From the NCBI GenBank assembly GCA_030615025.1, contig JAUXAB010000015.1, forward strand, positions 1-63,141: a DNA stretch of 63,141 nucleotides, in the 5' to 3' direction. Source of the stretch: Phycisphaerae bacterium (GTDB taxonomy: Bacteria > Planctomycetota > Phycisphaerae > Sedimentisphaerales > Anaerobacaceae). Both the position numbers and the translations under genes were made by a program. The notes under the pieces were generated by a model, which ran no database searches, was not told where the DNA came from, and saw nothing but the letters and a program-made list of their open reading frames with translations. Below, in pieces: positions 34,861-44,400 of this stretch; the first letter of the stretch is position 1, and every line of letters starts with the position of its first letter.

Positions 34861-36258
34861 ATGAACAATCAGAAAAAAGAAAACAAAAAGAACGGACCAG
34901 GGATGTCTCGGCGTGATTTTATGGGTGGTGCTGCCGCTGCAGCCGCATGCTCTATTGGTTTCCCGAGCCTCATCCGGGCCCAGGGACTCAACGAAAAACT
35001 CCAGGTGGGATTCATCGCAGCGGGCGGACAGGCGGGGTCCCATACGGGCCAATCCCATGGGGCAGGCCTTCAGTGTGTCGCCTTCGCCGAGGTCGACAAA
35101 ACCCGATGGAACGGTGTCCACGGCAAGAAAGGCTGGGAGAAGGCGGCCGGGTATACCGATTGGCGAAAAGTCTTCGAAAAGCACGGTAAGGAACTCGATG
35201 TGGTTTTCGTGGCGACTCCGGATCACAGCCATTTTGCTCCGTCGATGACCGCCGTTTCCATGGGCATTCACTGCTACACCGAGAAGCCGCTGACCTGGTC
35301 GGTTCGCGAGGCGCAGTTGCTGGCAGCCGCCTACGCCAAGAACCCCAAGGTCGTAACCCAGATGGGCAACCAGGGCCACGGGGGTGATGGATGGCGGCGT
35401 GCGTACGAATACGTTAAGGCCGGCGCGGTCGGTGAGATCAAGGAATTTCACACCTGGACGAATCGCCCGGTATGGCCCCAGGGCGGCGACCGTCCCGACG
35501 GATCCGATCCCATCCCCAATACACTGGACTGGGAAGCGTGGATCGGCCCGGCCAAGATGCGTCCTTACAAGAAGGGAGTCTACCATTCGTTCAACTGGCG
35601 GGGCTTTGTCGATTTCGGCTCCGGGGCACTGGGCGATATGGCCTGTCATACCACTGACGGAATCTACGCGATCATGGAACCAGGCTACGCGGCCACCGCC
35701 GAGCCGATCATTATGACCGGACCCGTCAAGGATCAATGGCCGGCCGGGATGGTGGTCAAGTGCACCTATCGCGCTAAAGCTGGCCGGCCCGGGTTCACCA
35801 CCTATTGGTACGAGGGCAAGGATAAAGACGGAAAGCCCTTCATGCCGGACAATCCTGAGGAACTCAAGGTCGACGGGCGCAAACTGCCGAGAACGGGAAA
35901 TCTGGTCATCGGCACCAAGGGGAAAATGCTGGTAAATGGTGATTACTGGAACAGTGCGATACTGATCCCGGATGCGAGGCGCAAAGAGTTCGGCCGCCCC
36001 AAACAACTGCTCGAACGCTCTCCCGGACATCACAAGGAATTCTTCATGGCCTGTAAGGGCGAGAAGCCGCGCAAGTTCAGTCAGTCCAACTTCAGCTACT
36101 CCGGTCCCATGACCGCAAACATCCAGCTCGGCAACCTCTGCGCCCGTGCTGGAAAGAAGCTCGTGCTGAACGAAGCTGGGGAGATCATCAGCGACCCGAA
36201 GATCAACGACTTGGCCTGGCGCGAGCCCCGCAAGGGTTGGGGACCGCTGGAGATGTAA
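34861..36258 (+). CDS. Tat-exported Gfo/Idh/MocA oxidoreductase 6
   Basis: Start at 34861 after GAGGAG; 465 residues. The Tat signal is MSRRDFMGGAAAAAACSIGF. Motif TEKPLTW and loop DMACHTTDGIYA differ from both neighbouring subgroups, and the end (PRKGWGPLEM) is unique in the window. Codon use is distinctly G/C-rich (ATC, GGC, CTC, CCC) compared with adjacent paralogues, which may point to separate acquisition from another planctomycete. The insert MVVKCTYRAKAGRPGFTTYW is in the position where other subgroups place the substrate-capping strand. Confidence 0.9.
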   Translation: MNNQKKENKKNGPGMSRRDFMGGAAAAAACSIGFPSLIRAQGLNEKLQVGFIAAGGQAGSHTGQSHGAGLQCVAFAEVDKTRWNGVHGKKGWEKAAGYTDWRKVFEKHGKELDVVFVATPDHSHFAPSMTAVSMGIHCYTEKPLTWSVREAQLLAAAYAKNPKVVTQMGNQGHGGDGWRRAYEYVKAGAVGEIKEFHTWTNRPVWPQGGDRPDGSDPIPNTLDWEAWIGPAKMRPYKKGVYHSFNWRGFVDFGSGALGDMACHTTDGIYAIMEPGYAATAEPIIMTGPVKDQWPAGMVVKCTYRAKAGRPGFTTYWYEGKDKDGKPFMPDNPEELKVDGRKLPRTGNLVIGTKGKMLVNGDYWNSAILIPDARRKEFGRPKQLLERSPGHHKEFFMACKGEKPRKFSQSNFSYSGPMTANIQLGNLCARAGKKLVLNEAGEIISDPKINDLAWREPRKGWGPLEM

Positions 36259-36334
36259 TCAGGGCGGCAATGAATCTTTGCCGGCTTTGGCACAACAAAT
36301 AGATATGAGTTAGTTGTGGAAAGGTAAGCTGAAT

Positions 36335-37675
36335 ATGAAGAAAGAAAAAGACAACCGCAAATCAAGAATTTCCCGGCGTGATTTTATGGGCGGTGCGGCG
36401 GTGGTTGCGGCTTTTACGATTGTGCCTCGGCATGTGCTGGGAGGTGCGGGTAATAATCCTCCGAGCGAGAAGCTCAATATAGCCGGTATCGGCGTTGGCG
36501 GTCGGGGGGGCGGTGACCTCGGAGAAGTCAGCAGTGAAAACATTGTGGCACTGTGCGATGTGGATTGGAGGCACGCGGCGGGCACATTCAAACGGTACGC
36601 GAAAGCCAAGAAGTACCGCGATTTCCGCAAGATGCTGGAGAAAGAAAAGGGTGTCGATGCGGTAGTGGTGGCCACACCGGACCACACGCACGCCGTAGCC
36701 ACTATGATGGCAATCAAGATGGGCAAGCACGTGTACTGCGAAAAGCCGCTGGCGCACGATATTTTTGAGGTCCGTAAGGTTACCGAGGCGGCCCGGGAGG
36801 CCAAGGTCGCCACGCAGCTGGGAAACCAGGGGCAGGCAACTGAAGAGACGCGGCTGGTGTGTGAGTTTATCTGGGATGGCGCAATCGGTCCGGTTCGCGA
36901 GGTGCACTCGTGGTGTAACAGGCCAATCTCACCTCGCGGGCTTGAGAGACCTAAAGAGACACCGCCCGTGCCTGAGACGTTAGACTGGGACCTGTGGCTG
37001 GGTCCGTCTCCGGAGCGGCCATACCATCCTTGTTATCTGCCGTTTAGCTGGCGAGGCTGGTGGGATTTCGGAACCGGGGTGTTAGGCGATATTGGCTGCC
37101 ATCAGTTCTCTCCGATTTTCAAGGCCTTGAAGCTGGGTTACCCGACCAGCGTTGAAGCCTGCACCAGCGGCGTCAATTCTGAAACCGCACCTCTGGCATC
37201 TATCGTTCGTTATGAGTTCGGCGCCCGGGGCGATTTGCCACCTGTTAAGCTGACCTGGTACGACGGCGGACTAATGCCCGCCCGACCTGCGGAGCTCGAA
37301 GACGGTCGGCGCTTCGGAAACGCTGATGATAATCTCTATGTAGGTGACAAAGGTAAGATGCTGGGTCACAGGTTGATACCCGAGTCGAGGATGAAAGAGT
37401 ACAAAAAGCCGCCGAGAACTCTACCCAGGTCGCCCGGGCATCATAAAGAGTGGATTGAGGCCTGCAAGGGCGGGCCGGCGGCTGGTTCCAATTTCGAAGT
37501 AGCAGGGCCGCTGACCGAAGTAATTCTGTTAGGCAATATTGCTGTTCGTATGGGCAAGAAGCTATACGAGAAGGGCCTTAAGTTGTATTACGACGGGCCG
37601 AATATGAGGGTTACTAATGTGCCCGAGGCCAATGAATACATCCGCCGTGAGTATCGCAAAGGTTGGACTTTGTGA
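36335..37675 (+). CDS. Tat-exported Gfo/Idh/MocA oxidoreductase 7
   Basis: Start at 36335; a GTG 21 bp upstream is also open. 446 residues with Tat ISRRDFMGGAAVVAA and the subgroup signature TIVPRHVLGG. CEKPLAH is intact. The loop reads DIGCHQFSPIFKAL, so the Asp that normally follows the active-site His by three is Ser here. It ends YRKGWTL. It has close sister genes at 37749, 39184 and 57868. Confidence 0.91.
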   Translation: MKKEKDNRKSRISRRDFMGGAAVVAAFTIVPRHVLGGAGNNPPSEKLNIAGIGVGGRGGGDLGEVSSENIVALCDVDWRHAAGTFKRYAKAKKYRDFRKMLEKEKGVDAVVVATPDHTHAVATMMAIKMGKHVYCEKPLAHDIFEVRKVTEAAREAKVATQLGNQGQATEETRLVCEFIWDGAIGPVREVHSWCNRPISPRGLERPKETPPVPETLDWDLWLGPSPERPYHPCYLPFSWRGWWDFGTGVLGDIGCHQFSPIFKALKLGYPTSVEACTSGVNSETAPLASIVRYEFGARGDLPPVKLTWYDGGLMPARPAELEDGRRFGNADDNLYVGDKGKMLGHRLIPESRMKEYKKPPRTLPRSPGHHKEWIEACKGGPAAGSNFEVAGPLTEVILLGNIAVRMGKKLYEKGLKLYYDGPNMRVTNVPEANEYIRREYRKGWTL

Positions 37676-37748
37676 TTGTCCGGGCTTGAGAAGAGCCGGA
37701 TAAGTATAAAACGTCAGGTGATTAACAGATAAAACGAGGAGTTGAGTT

Positions 37749-39113
37749 GTGAAAAAGAAAAAGATTCATAGAAGGACACCGGAGTTGTCACGCCGTGATT
37801 TTATTGGTGCTGCTGCGGCAGCGGCGGCGTTTACAATTGTCCCGAGGCATGTGCTCGGTGGGCCACGTCATATTCCGCCGAGCGAAAAGCTCAATATTGC
37901 GGGCATTGGTGTGGGCGGTCAGGGGGCCGGCGACCTCGGAGCAGTCAGCAGTCAAAACATTGTCGCTCTGTGCGATGTTGACTGGAGGCGCGCAGGGGGT
38001 ACATTCAGACGCTACCCCAATGCCAGGAGATACCGCGATTTCCGCAAGATGCTGGATAAGGAGGAGAAGAATATCGACGCGGTGGTGGTGGCCACGCCGG
38101 ACCACATCCACGCCGTTGCCTCCATAATGGCGATCAAGATGGACAAGCATGTGTACTGCGAAAAACCGCTGACACACTCAGTATATGAGGCCCGTAAGGT
38201 TGCCGAGGCGGCCCGCAAGCACAAGGTCGCTACGCAGATGGGAAACCAGGGACAGGCATCGGAGCGGACCCGCCTGATGTGCGAATATATCTGGGATGGC
38301 GCGATTGGCCCGGTGCGTGAAGTCCACGTATGGACCGACCGGCCTTTGCGGGGACTGAATGCTGTGTATTGGCCCCAGGGTGTTGGCCGGCCCAAGGATA
38401 CAGAGCAGGTACCTGATTCACTGGACTGGGATTTGTGGTTGGGGCCTGCGCCGCAGCGGCCTTATAGCTTGGCTTATGTGCCGTTTAAGTGGCGCGGCTG
38501 GTGGGATTTCGGAACCGGGGCGCTGGGTGATATCGGCTGCCACAGCATAGACCCGATTTTCCGAGCCCTGAAACTGGGACCTCCGACCAGTGTTGAGGCC
38601 GCTTCAACGTTAGTCAATACCGAGACATATCCCGTGGCCTCGGTGGTGCATTATCAATTCCCTGCTCGTGGCGATATGCCCCCTGTCAAGCTGACCTGGT
38701 ACGACGGTGGAATGAGGCCTCAGCGACCTGATGAGCTTGAAGATGGTCGCCGGCTGGGCACGGGCGGCGTACTGTTTGTGGGCGATAAGGGCAAGATGTT
38801 AGGCGAGAGACTGATACCGGAATCGAGGATGAAGGAATACAAGAAACCGGCGCAAATGATACCGAGGTCGCCCGGACATCACAAAGAGTGGATTGAGGCC
38901 TGCAAGGGCGGTAAGCCGGCAGGCTCTAATTTCGACCACGCCGGGCCGCTGGCCGAAGCAGTCTTACTGGGCAATGTTGCACTGCGTCCGGAATTACAAG
39001 AAGAGATGGACCGGACGAAGCTGTTGTGGGATGGGCCGAATTTGAAGATTACGAATGTTCCCGAAGCCAACAAGTTTCTCCGTCGCGAGTACCGCCAGGG
39101 CTGGACCTTGTGA
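37749..39113 (+). CDS. Tat-exported Gfo/Idh/MocA oxidoreductase 8
   Basis: GTG start with GAGGAG at nine bases; 454 residues. Tat LSRRDFIGAAAAAAA, TIVPRHVLGG, CEKPLTH, loop DIGCHSIDPIFRAL with the normal Asp, end YRQGWTL. It is the closest relative of oxidoreductase 7 (shared VKLTWYDGG, ESRMKEYKKP and RSPGHHKEWIEACKGG), evidently a recent tandem duplicate. An insert RGLNAVYWPQGVG in the substrate region distinguishes it. Confidence 0.91.
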   Translation: MKKKKIHRRTPELSRRDFIGAAAAAAAFTIVPRHVLGGPRHIPPSEKLNIAGIGVGGQGAGDLGAVSSQNIVALCDVDWRRAGGTFRRYPNARRYRDFRKMLDKEEKNIDAVVVATPDHIHAVASIMAIKMDKHVYCEKPLTHSVYEARKVAEAARKHKVATQMGNQGQASERTRLMCEYIWDGAIGPVREVHVWTDRPLRGLNAVYWPQGVGRPKDTEQVPDSLDWDLWLGPAPQRPYSLAYVPFKWRGWWDFGTGALGDIGCHSIDPIFRALKLGPPTSVEAASTLVNTETYPVASVVHYQFPARGDMPPVKLTWYDGGMRPQRPDELEDGRRLGTGGVLFVGDKGKMLGERLIPESRMKEYKKPAQMIPRSPGHHKEWIEACKGGKPAGSNFDHAGPLAEAVLLGNVALRPELQEEMDRTKLLWDGPNLKITNVPEANKFLRREYRQGWTL

Positions 39114-39183
39114 GTGCCTGCGTCCAGCCGGAACCGGAGAAGTGTAAGCTGTCGAGCAATCGGCAAGGGTAAGGAGTTGAGCA

Positions 39184-40530
39184 GTGAAAAAAGAAAAGAT
39201 TTCCGGCAAGACATCGGAGTTGTCCCGTCGTGAGTTTTTAGGCGGCGCGGCAGCGGCGGCGGTGTTTACGATTGTGCCGCGGCACGTTCTCGGCGGTGCC
39301 GGCTGCAGTGCTCCGAGCGAGAAGCTCAATATAGCCGGGATTGGAGTCGGTGGTCGGGGTGCCGCGGACGTAAATGGTGCGGCGAGCGAGAACATCGTTG
39401 CCTTGTGCGATGTCGAGGAGAAGCGTGCGGCACAGACCTTTGAGCGATACCCCAAGGCCAAAAAATACAAAGACTTCCGCAAGATGCTTGATGAGATGCA
39501 CAACAAGATCGACGCGGTGGTCATTGGCACACCCGACCATACACATGCCCCGGCAGGGGTGATGGCGATGAAGCTCGGCAAGCATTGTTACTGCGAGAAA
39601 CCGCTCACCCACAGCGTGTACGAAGCCCGGTTGATGGCACATATCGCGCTCAAGAATAATCTCGTTACGCAAATGGGAACGCAGATTCACGCCGGCAGCA
39701 ACTACCGTCGCGTGGTTGAGCTTGTGCAGATGGGTGCCATCGGTACCGTGCGCGAAGTCCATGTATGGCTGGGCGCGAACTTCTCCGGGCCACCTAAACC
39801 GATAAACATGTCGCAGCCCGATGCCCCTTCTGACCGGCCAGCGGTGCCGGAGACGCTCGATTGGGACCTGTGGCTGGGGCCTGCATCCTACCGACCTTAC
39901 CATCCAACTTATGCCCCGTTCGGATGGCGCTACTGGTGGAACTTCGCAAACGGTCAACTGGGGGACTTCTTCTGCCACTACTGCGACCTGGCATTCTGGG
40001 CGTTGAAATTGCGGCATCCAATCACCGTGGAAGCCGAAGGGCCGGTCCACCCCGAGAGCGCTGCTCGCTGGACAATCGCCCGACAGGAATACCCAGCCCG
40101 CGGCGATCTACCGCCGGTCACATTAACCTGGTACAACGGCGGCGGCTATCCGGCGTTTGTGAAAGAAAACAACGTCCCACAGTGGGGTAACGCAGTGCTG
40201 TTCATCGGTTCGGAAGGGATGCTGATTGCCGACTACAACCAACACAAGCTGTTGCCTGAAGAGAAGTTTGCTGACTTCAAGCGGCCCGACCCATACATCC
40301 CGGAATCTATTGGCCACCACCGCGAATGGGTCGAGGCCTGCAAGACGGGCGGGCCGACCACATGCAATTTCGACTATTCGGGCACACTGACTGAAGCAGC
40401 ATTGCTCTGTAATGTAGCGCTGCGCACCGGCAAGAAAATCATCTGGGATGCCAAGAACCTCAAGGCCATCGGCTGCCCGGAAGCTGATGTGTTCATCCGA
40501 CGTAAATATCGCCAGGGATGGAGCTTGTAA
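39184..40530 (+). CDS. Tat-exported Gfo/Idh/MocA oxidoreductase 9
   Basis: GTG start after AAGGAG; 448 residues. Tat LSRREFLGGAAAAAV, TIVPRHVLGG, CEKPLTH, loop DFFCHYCDLAFWAL, end YRQGWSL. It belongs to the TIVPRHVLGG subgroup but is more diverged than 7 and 8, with a longer substrate segment (GANFSGPPKPINMSQPD). Its overall shape resembles the widespread MQMGTQIHAG-type planctomycete oxidoreductases. Confidence 0.91.
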   Translation: MKKEKISGKTSELSRREFLGGAAAAAVFTIVPRHVLGGAGCSAPSEKLNIAGIGVGGRGAADVNGAASENIVALCDVEEKRAAQTFERYPKAKKYKDFRKMLDEMHNKIDAVVIGTPDHTHAPAGVMAMKLGKHCYCEKPLTHSVYEARLMAHIALKNNLVTQMGTQIHAGSNYRRVVELVQMGAIGTVREVHVWLGANFSGPPKPINMSQPDAPSDRPAVPETLDWDLWLGPASYRPYHPTYAPFGWRYWWNFANGQLGDFFCHYCDLAFWALKLRHPITVEAEGPVHPESAARWTIARQEYPARGDLPPVTLTWYNGGGYPAFVKENNVPQWGNAVLFIGSEGMLIADYNQHKLLPEEKFADFKRPDPYIPESIGHHREWVEACKTGGPTTCNFDYSGTLTEAALLCNVALRTGKKIIWDAKNLKAIGCPEADVFIRRKYRQGWSL

Positions 40531-40578
40531 AGTAAAGGAAACCCGAACAGTAACATATTTAATTCACAGGAGAAAAAA

Positions 40579-42717
40579 ATGGATAATGAGACAAAATTTA
40601 TTGTTGTTCTGCTGGTGGTTGTTTGTTGCAGCTGCTGGTTGCCTAAGGCATGCGCAGCCGATGACGGGCAGGAAAACTGGCGGCTGGGGATGCAGGCGTA
40701 CACGTTTAATCGCTTTACGTTTTATGAAGCGGTTGATAAGACAAAAGCGCTTGGCATGCGCTACATCGAGGCTTATCCGGGTCAGCGACTCAGCAAGGAA
40801 AAACCGGATGTCAGGTTCGACCACAATATGTCGTCGGCGGTAAAGAACGAAGTTATGCAGAAGCTTCGAGAGGCGGGGGTAAAGTTAGTGAACTACGGCG
40901 TGGTGGGGCTGCCGAATAACAAGGATGAGTGCCGGAAGGTGTTTAATTTTGCTCGGGAGATGGGGATTGAGACGATTGTGTCGGAGCCGCCGGAGGATGC
41001 GTTTGATTTGATAGAGAGGTTGTGCGAGCAGTACAAGATTAACGTGGCCATCCACAATCATCCCAAGCCGTCACATTACTGGAATTCTGATACGGTGCTT
41101 AAGGTCTGCCGTGGACGCAGCAAGCGAATTGGAGCTTGTGCGGATACGGGACACTGGCTGCGCTCGGGTCTCAATCCGGTCGAGGAGCTGAAAAAGCTCA
41201 GAGGTCGTATCGTAAGCCTGCATTTCAAGGACCTGGATGGTGGACACGATGTGATATGGGGGACAGGGAAATGCGATGTAAAGGCGATGCTGGCTGAGCT
41301 TGACCGTCAGAACTTCAAGGGCGTGTTCTCAATCGAGTACGAGCACAACTGGCTAAACTCCATGCCCGAAATCGCCGAATGCGTTCCCTATTTTGAGCGG
41401 ACCGCCGCCGAACTGGGCCAGACCGATTGGCAATGGATATTCAACGGCAAGGACCTGAGCGGCTGGGACGGTGACACTCGGCTGTGGTCGGTCAAGGATG
41501 GGGTCATCCGCGGCGAGACCACAAACGAAAACCCGGCACGGGGCAATACGTTTATCGTCTGGCGCGGGCGCCCGCTGAAAGACTTCGAGCTGAAACTCAA
41601 GTTCCGCATCCAGAATGGCAACTCCGGCGTGCAGTACCGCAGCAAAGAGTTCAAAAAGTGGGTTATCTCCGGCTATCAGGCTGAGGTTGAGAACAACCCG
41701 GGCAAGGTCGGATTTCTCTACCACGAGGCCGGTCGCGGCTGGCTGGTCAACGTTGGCGACTTCATGGTCATCGATAAGAACGGCAAGAAAAATGTTGTCG
41801 GCAAGGTCTCCGACGTTGAGGCCCTTAAGAAGGCCGGATACTACAAGATGAAGGACTGGAATGAGTACACCATCGTTGCTCAGGGCAATCACCTAATGCA
41901 CTACCTCAATGGCTACCCGACAATAGAGCTGGTTGACAACGACCGGGTGACCGACCCGGCCGATCCCAGAGACCGCAATGGCGCTGCAAGGGAAGGCATC
42001 CTGGCGCTTCAGATTCACGCTGGCCCGCCGATGGTCGTTGAGTTCAAGGACATAAGGAAAAGAGACCTGAAGCCGAAATACGGCGACGCTGTCGTGCTTT
42101 TCAACGGCAAGGACCTGAACGACTGGGTTGTCAAGGGCGACAAGAAAAAGAGCAAATGGATAGTCGGTGCCGCTGCGATGTCATCCGAGGACCCGAAGCT
42201 GCTTGTGGCCAAAGCCGGCGGTCATGAAATGATCAATCTGGCCGGTCGTCATGGCGACAGCCTGGATTTCTACTCCAAAGCCAAGTTCGGCGATTGCCGT
42301 ATCGAGGTGGAAGTGATGGTGCCGAAAGGCTCCAATTCCGGTGTCTACGTGATGGGTGAATATGAGATACAGGTGCTGGACAGCTGGGGAAGGGTAAGGA
42401 TGGGCAGCGGCGATATGGGTGCGATTTACGGTGCGTCCCCGCCGCCGGTCAATGCCTGCAAGAGGCCCGGCGAGTGGCAGAAGTATGTGATTGACTTCCT
42501 CGCTCCGAAATTCGATGCAAGCGACAGGAAGATTGCCAAAGCCAAATTCCTCAAGGTGGAGCTCAACGGCCAGGTGCTGCATGAGAACCTCGAAATGCCC
42601 GGCCCGACGCCGGGCGGCGTTACCGGCAGGGAAGCACCTACCGGCCCGCTTATGTTCCAGGGCAACCACGGCCCGGTAGCGTATCGGAACATAATAGTAA
42701 AACCTTTGGCAAAATAG
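40579..42717 (+). CDS. Secreted sugar epimerase + two DUF1080 domains fusion
   Basis: 712 residues with a Sec signal (ends about 27). Residues 35-285 form a xylose-isomerase-like TIM barrel whose metal ligands can be seen (Glu in IVSEPPED, Asp/His in ADTGHW, His in LHFKD, Glu in FSIEYEHNW). Residues about 284-495 are a first DUF1080 (IFNGKDLSGWDGDTR, NGNSGVQYRSKEF), and about 502-712 a second (LFNGKDLNDWVVKGD, KGSNSGVYVMGEYEIQVLDS). Having isomerase and two keto-glycoside hydrolase-like modules in one exported chain implies that they share an intermediate. It follows three Gfo/Idh oxidases. Confidence 0.86.
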   Translation: MDNETKFIVVLLVVVCCSCWLPKACAADDGQENWRLGMQAYTFNRFTFYEAVDKTKALGMRYIEAYPGQRLSKEKPDVRFDHNMSSAVKNEVMQKLREAGVKLVNYGVVGLPNNKDECRKVFNFAREMGIETIVSEPPEDAFDLIERLCEQYKINVAIHNHPKPSHYWNSDTVLKVCRGRSKRIGACADTGHWLRSGLNPVEELKKLRGRIVSLHFKDLDGGHDVIWGTGKCDVKAMLAELDRQNFKGVFSIEYEHNWLNSMPEIAECVPYFERTAAELGQTDWQWIFNGKDLSGWDGDTRLWSVKDGVIRGETTNENPARGNTFIVWRGRPLKDFELKLKFRIQNGNSGVQYRSKEFKKWVISGYQAEVENNPGKVGFLYHEAGRGWLVNVGDFMVIDKNGKKNVVGKVSDVEALKKAGYYKMKDWNEYTIVAQGNHLMHYLNGYPTIELVDNDRVTDPADPRDRNGAAREGILALQIHAGPPMVVEFKDIRKRDLKPKYGDAVVLFNGKDLNDWVVKGDKKKSKWIVGAAAMSSEDPKLLVAKAGGHEMINLAGRHGDSLDFYSKAKFGDCRIEVEVMVPKGSNSGVYVMGEYEIQVLDSWGRVRMGSGDMGAIYGASPPPVNACKRPGEWQKYVIDFLAPKFDASDRKIAKAKFLKVELNGQVLHENLEMPGPTPGGVTGREAPTGPLMFQGNHGPVAYRNIIVKPLAK

Positions 42718-42726
42718 CCATATATC

Positions 42727-42747
42727 GTAGGGTGGGCACTGCCCACC
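42727..42747. repeat. GGTGGGCA/TGCCCACC hairpin repeat, copy 1
   Basis: 'gtagggtgggcactgcccac' and one further base form a perfect GGTGGGCA stem shortly after the stop of the epimerase-DUF1080 gene. Relatives lie at 47813-47842, 47896-47925 and 57674-57695. It may also end transcription, though it lacks a T-run. Confidence 0.7.
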
Positions 42748-42889
42748 ATCGCTGTATTTTGACGGCGGGAAAATCAGACGCCAGCTTGACGAATTTGACA
42801 ATGGCGTCAAAATGTAGGAAAATATAGAAGTGCCGAAACCGATGGGTACGGCCAGGGATAAAATTGTAACCTGAGCCGGCGGTATTTGC

Positions 42890-42960
42890 TTGTAGGACGA
42901 CTGAAATGGCGTATAATACCCCCTCCCTTCTTGCTTTCGCAAGAAAAGAAGGCAGGGGGG
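42890..42960 (+). promoter_or_regulatory. Promoter followed by a 5'-leader hairpin
   Basis: TTGTAG (42890-42895), a 16-bp spacer and a perfect TATAAT (42912-42917) are followed at the expected start of transcription by a long stem-loop (42919-42960: C-rich arm, TTCTTGC-tttc-GCAAGAA, G-rich arm). The gene starts 95 bp further on. The rest of 42748-42889 shows a GACGCCA/TGGCGTC inverted pair (about 42769-42800) and no gene. Confidence 0.55.
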
Positions 42961-43055
42961 CGGTTGTGTGAAAAGGTCTAAAAAGAATTTGTTAAATTTA
43001 TGGAGTTCACAGTAGCAATGAGAAGTCTCGGACAGATAGAGGAGGAGGCTAAAAA

Positions 43056-44276
43056 ATGAGTAAGTCAATGGCAAGCAGTCTGCTGGTGCTGTTGGAAATA
43101 GCACTGCTGCTCGCCTCTGGCTGCGTCGAACTGACCAGCCAGCGGATTTCGTGGTTCTATGACGCGCCCAAAGATGAGCTGCGTATCCTGATTCACTACG
43201 ACGGCATCCATGACTCAGGCGATGACACGCACGACGAGGGCGTCAAGCAGCTCCGCGAATTTGTCAAGAACGGCGATGTGATGTTTCAGTGTTGGATATG
43301 GCACATCGAAATGGCAGACTTTCGCAGGCAGCTTCAGGACGCAAATACCAAACCGCTGGAAAAAGATTGGGCCCGGCTGGTCACATCTATCAAGATCGAA
43401 CAGGTCGGATATTACCGAGAACCGGACGGTCGGATGGGCGCAGCCCAGCTCGTAACCATCACCGAAGCGAAGGCCTTTATCCGCAAACTCAATGCTGAGA
43501 TAAGCAGGGAGATCCTGGAAGATGAAATCGACTGGAATGATGTAACGGGTGCCGATTGGCCGCTGGAAGCTGAAACGGCCCGTACGCAGGAACGTATGCA
43601 GGCTGCGGCGAAGAACCGCCATCAGTGGCTCACACTCGACGGGCATGCCCTGCGGTTCACGCTGCCAGTGCACCCGGACGAGTGGCTCCGTCTGAAGGGC
43701 ATGATTTTAGTCGAGCGAGTCAAGGCGCTCGCCGAAGCTCTCGAGAAAGCCGCCGATGATGAGAAGATAACGCTTATTAACAGCTTTGTGCAGGAGAGGA
43801 GCTCGGTACTGGTTTCTTACATCGAGTCGTCGGACCGGGTCACGTTCGTGCTGGGCCTGCCGAAGATACCAAGCACGTTGCGCACGAAGCTGCAAGATGA
43901 GTATGAGCCGAGCCTTGAGAACGTGGTGGTCGAGACGGTAAAAGTAGACCTCGATAAGGCGCTGGCGGAGATGCTGCTCGATAAGGACGCCAAGCCGTCA
44001 GCACTGCTTTCAGCCGTCCGAAGTTTCGGCCCACCGGAAGAACAGGTTCGAGCGCTGATGGCTACGGCCCAGAATGGTGACGATAAACAGAAGAAAGCTG
44101 CGATCGAGCGGCTGGCGTCGTGGGCCAAACGGTGGAACCGTGACCACGGGGTGCCCAAAGCACCTAAGATGCGCGACAAACTCGAAGACTATATAGCGGC
44201 GTGGAAGAAGTGGTACGGACAGATGCGGCAGTACCCCATATTCAAGGAAAAAGATGACGCTGCGGAAGCGCAATAG
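43056..44276 (+). CDS. Putative lipoprotein of unknown function
   Basis: 406 residues with GAGGAGG upstream. The signal ends LLLASGC (lipobox, about residue 22). The mature part is helical and charged, beginning VELTSQRISWFYDAPKDEL, rich in Glu/Lys/Ala and ending in amphipathic helices (KKAAIERLASWAKRW). No family is recognised. G/C-rich codon use resembles oxidoreductase 6. It has its own promoter and sits between carbohydrate genes. Confidence 0.65.
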   Translation: MSKSMASSLLVLLEIALLLASGCVELTSQRISWFYDAPKDELRILIHYDGIHDSGDDTHDEGVKQLREFVKNGDVMFQCWIWHIEMADFRRQLQDANTKPLEKDWARLVTSIKIEQVGYYREPDGRMGAAQLVTITEAKAFIRKLNAEISREILEDEIDWNDVTGADWPLEAETARTQERMQAAAKNRHQWLTLDGHALRFTLPVHPDEWLRLKGMILVERVKALAEALEKAADDEKITLINSFVQERSSVLVSYIESSDRVTFVLGLPKIPSTLRTKLQDEYEPSLENVVVETVKVDLDKALAEMLLDKDAKPSALLSAVRSFGPPEEQVRALMATAQNGDDKQKKAAIERLASWAKRWNRDHGVPKAPKMRDKLEDYIAAWKKWYGQMRQYPIFKEKDDAAEAQ

Positions 44277-44400
44277 AGGACAGATGACGGAGGACATAGG
44301 ACGGACAACGGTTTCAATTGATTATTGATATCCTAAAAAGAAAAAATAGCATAAGAGTTGATAATTCGTTTGTTAATTTTATGGAGTTAACAGGAGTACA

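Noticed and set aside
34786..36033. 415-codon open frame on the minus strand
   Set aside because: It is antisense to oxidoreductase 6, whose Tat signal and family motifs are clear. The long shadow arises from its G/C-rich codons.
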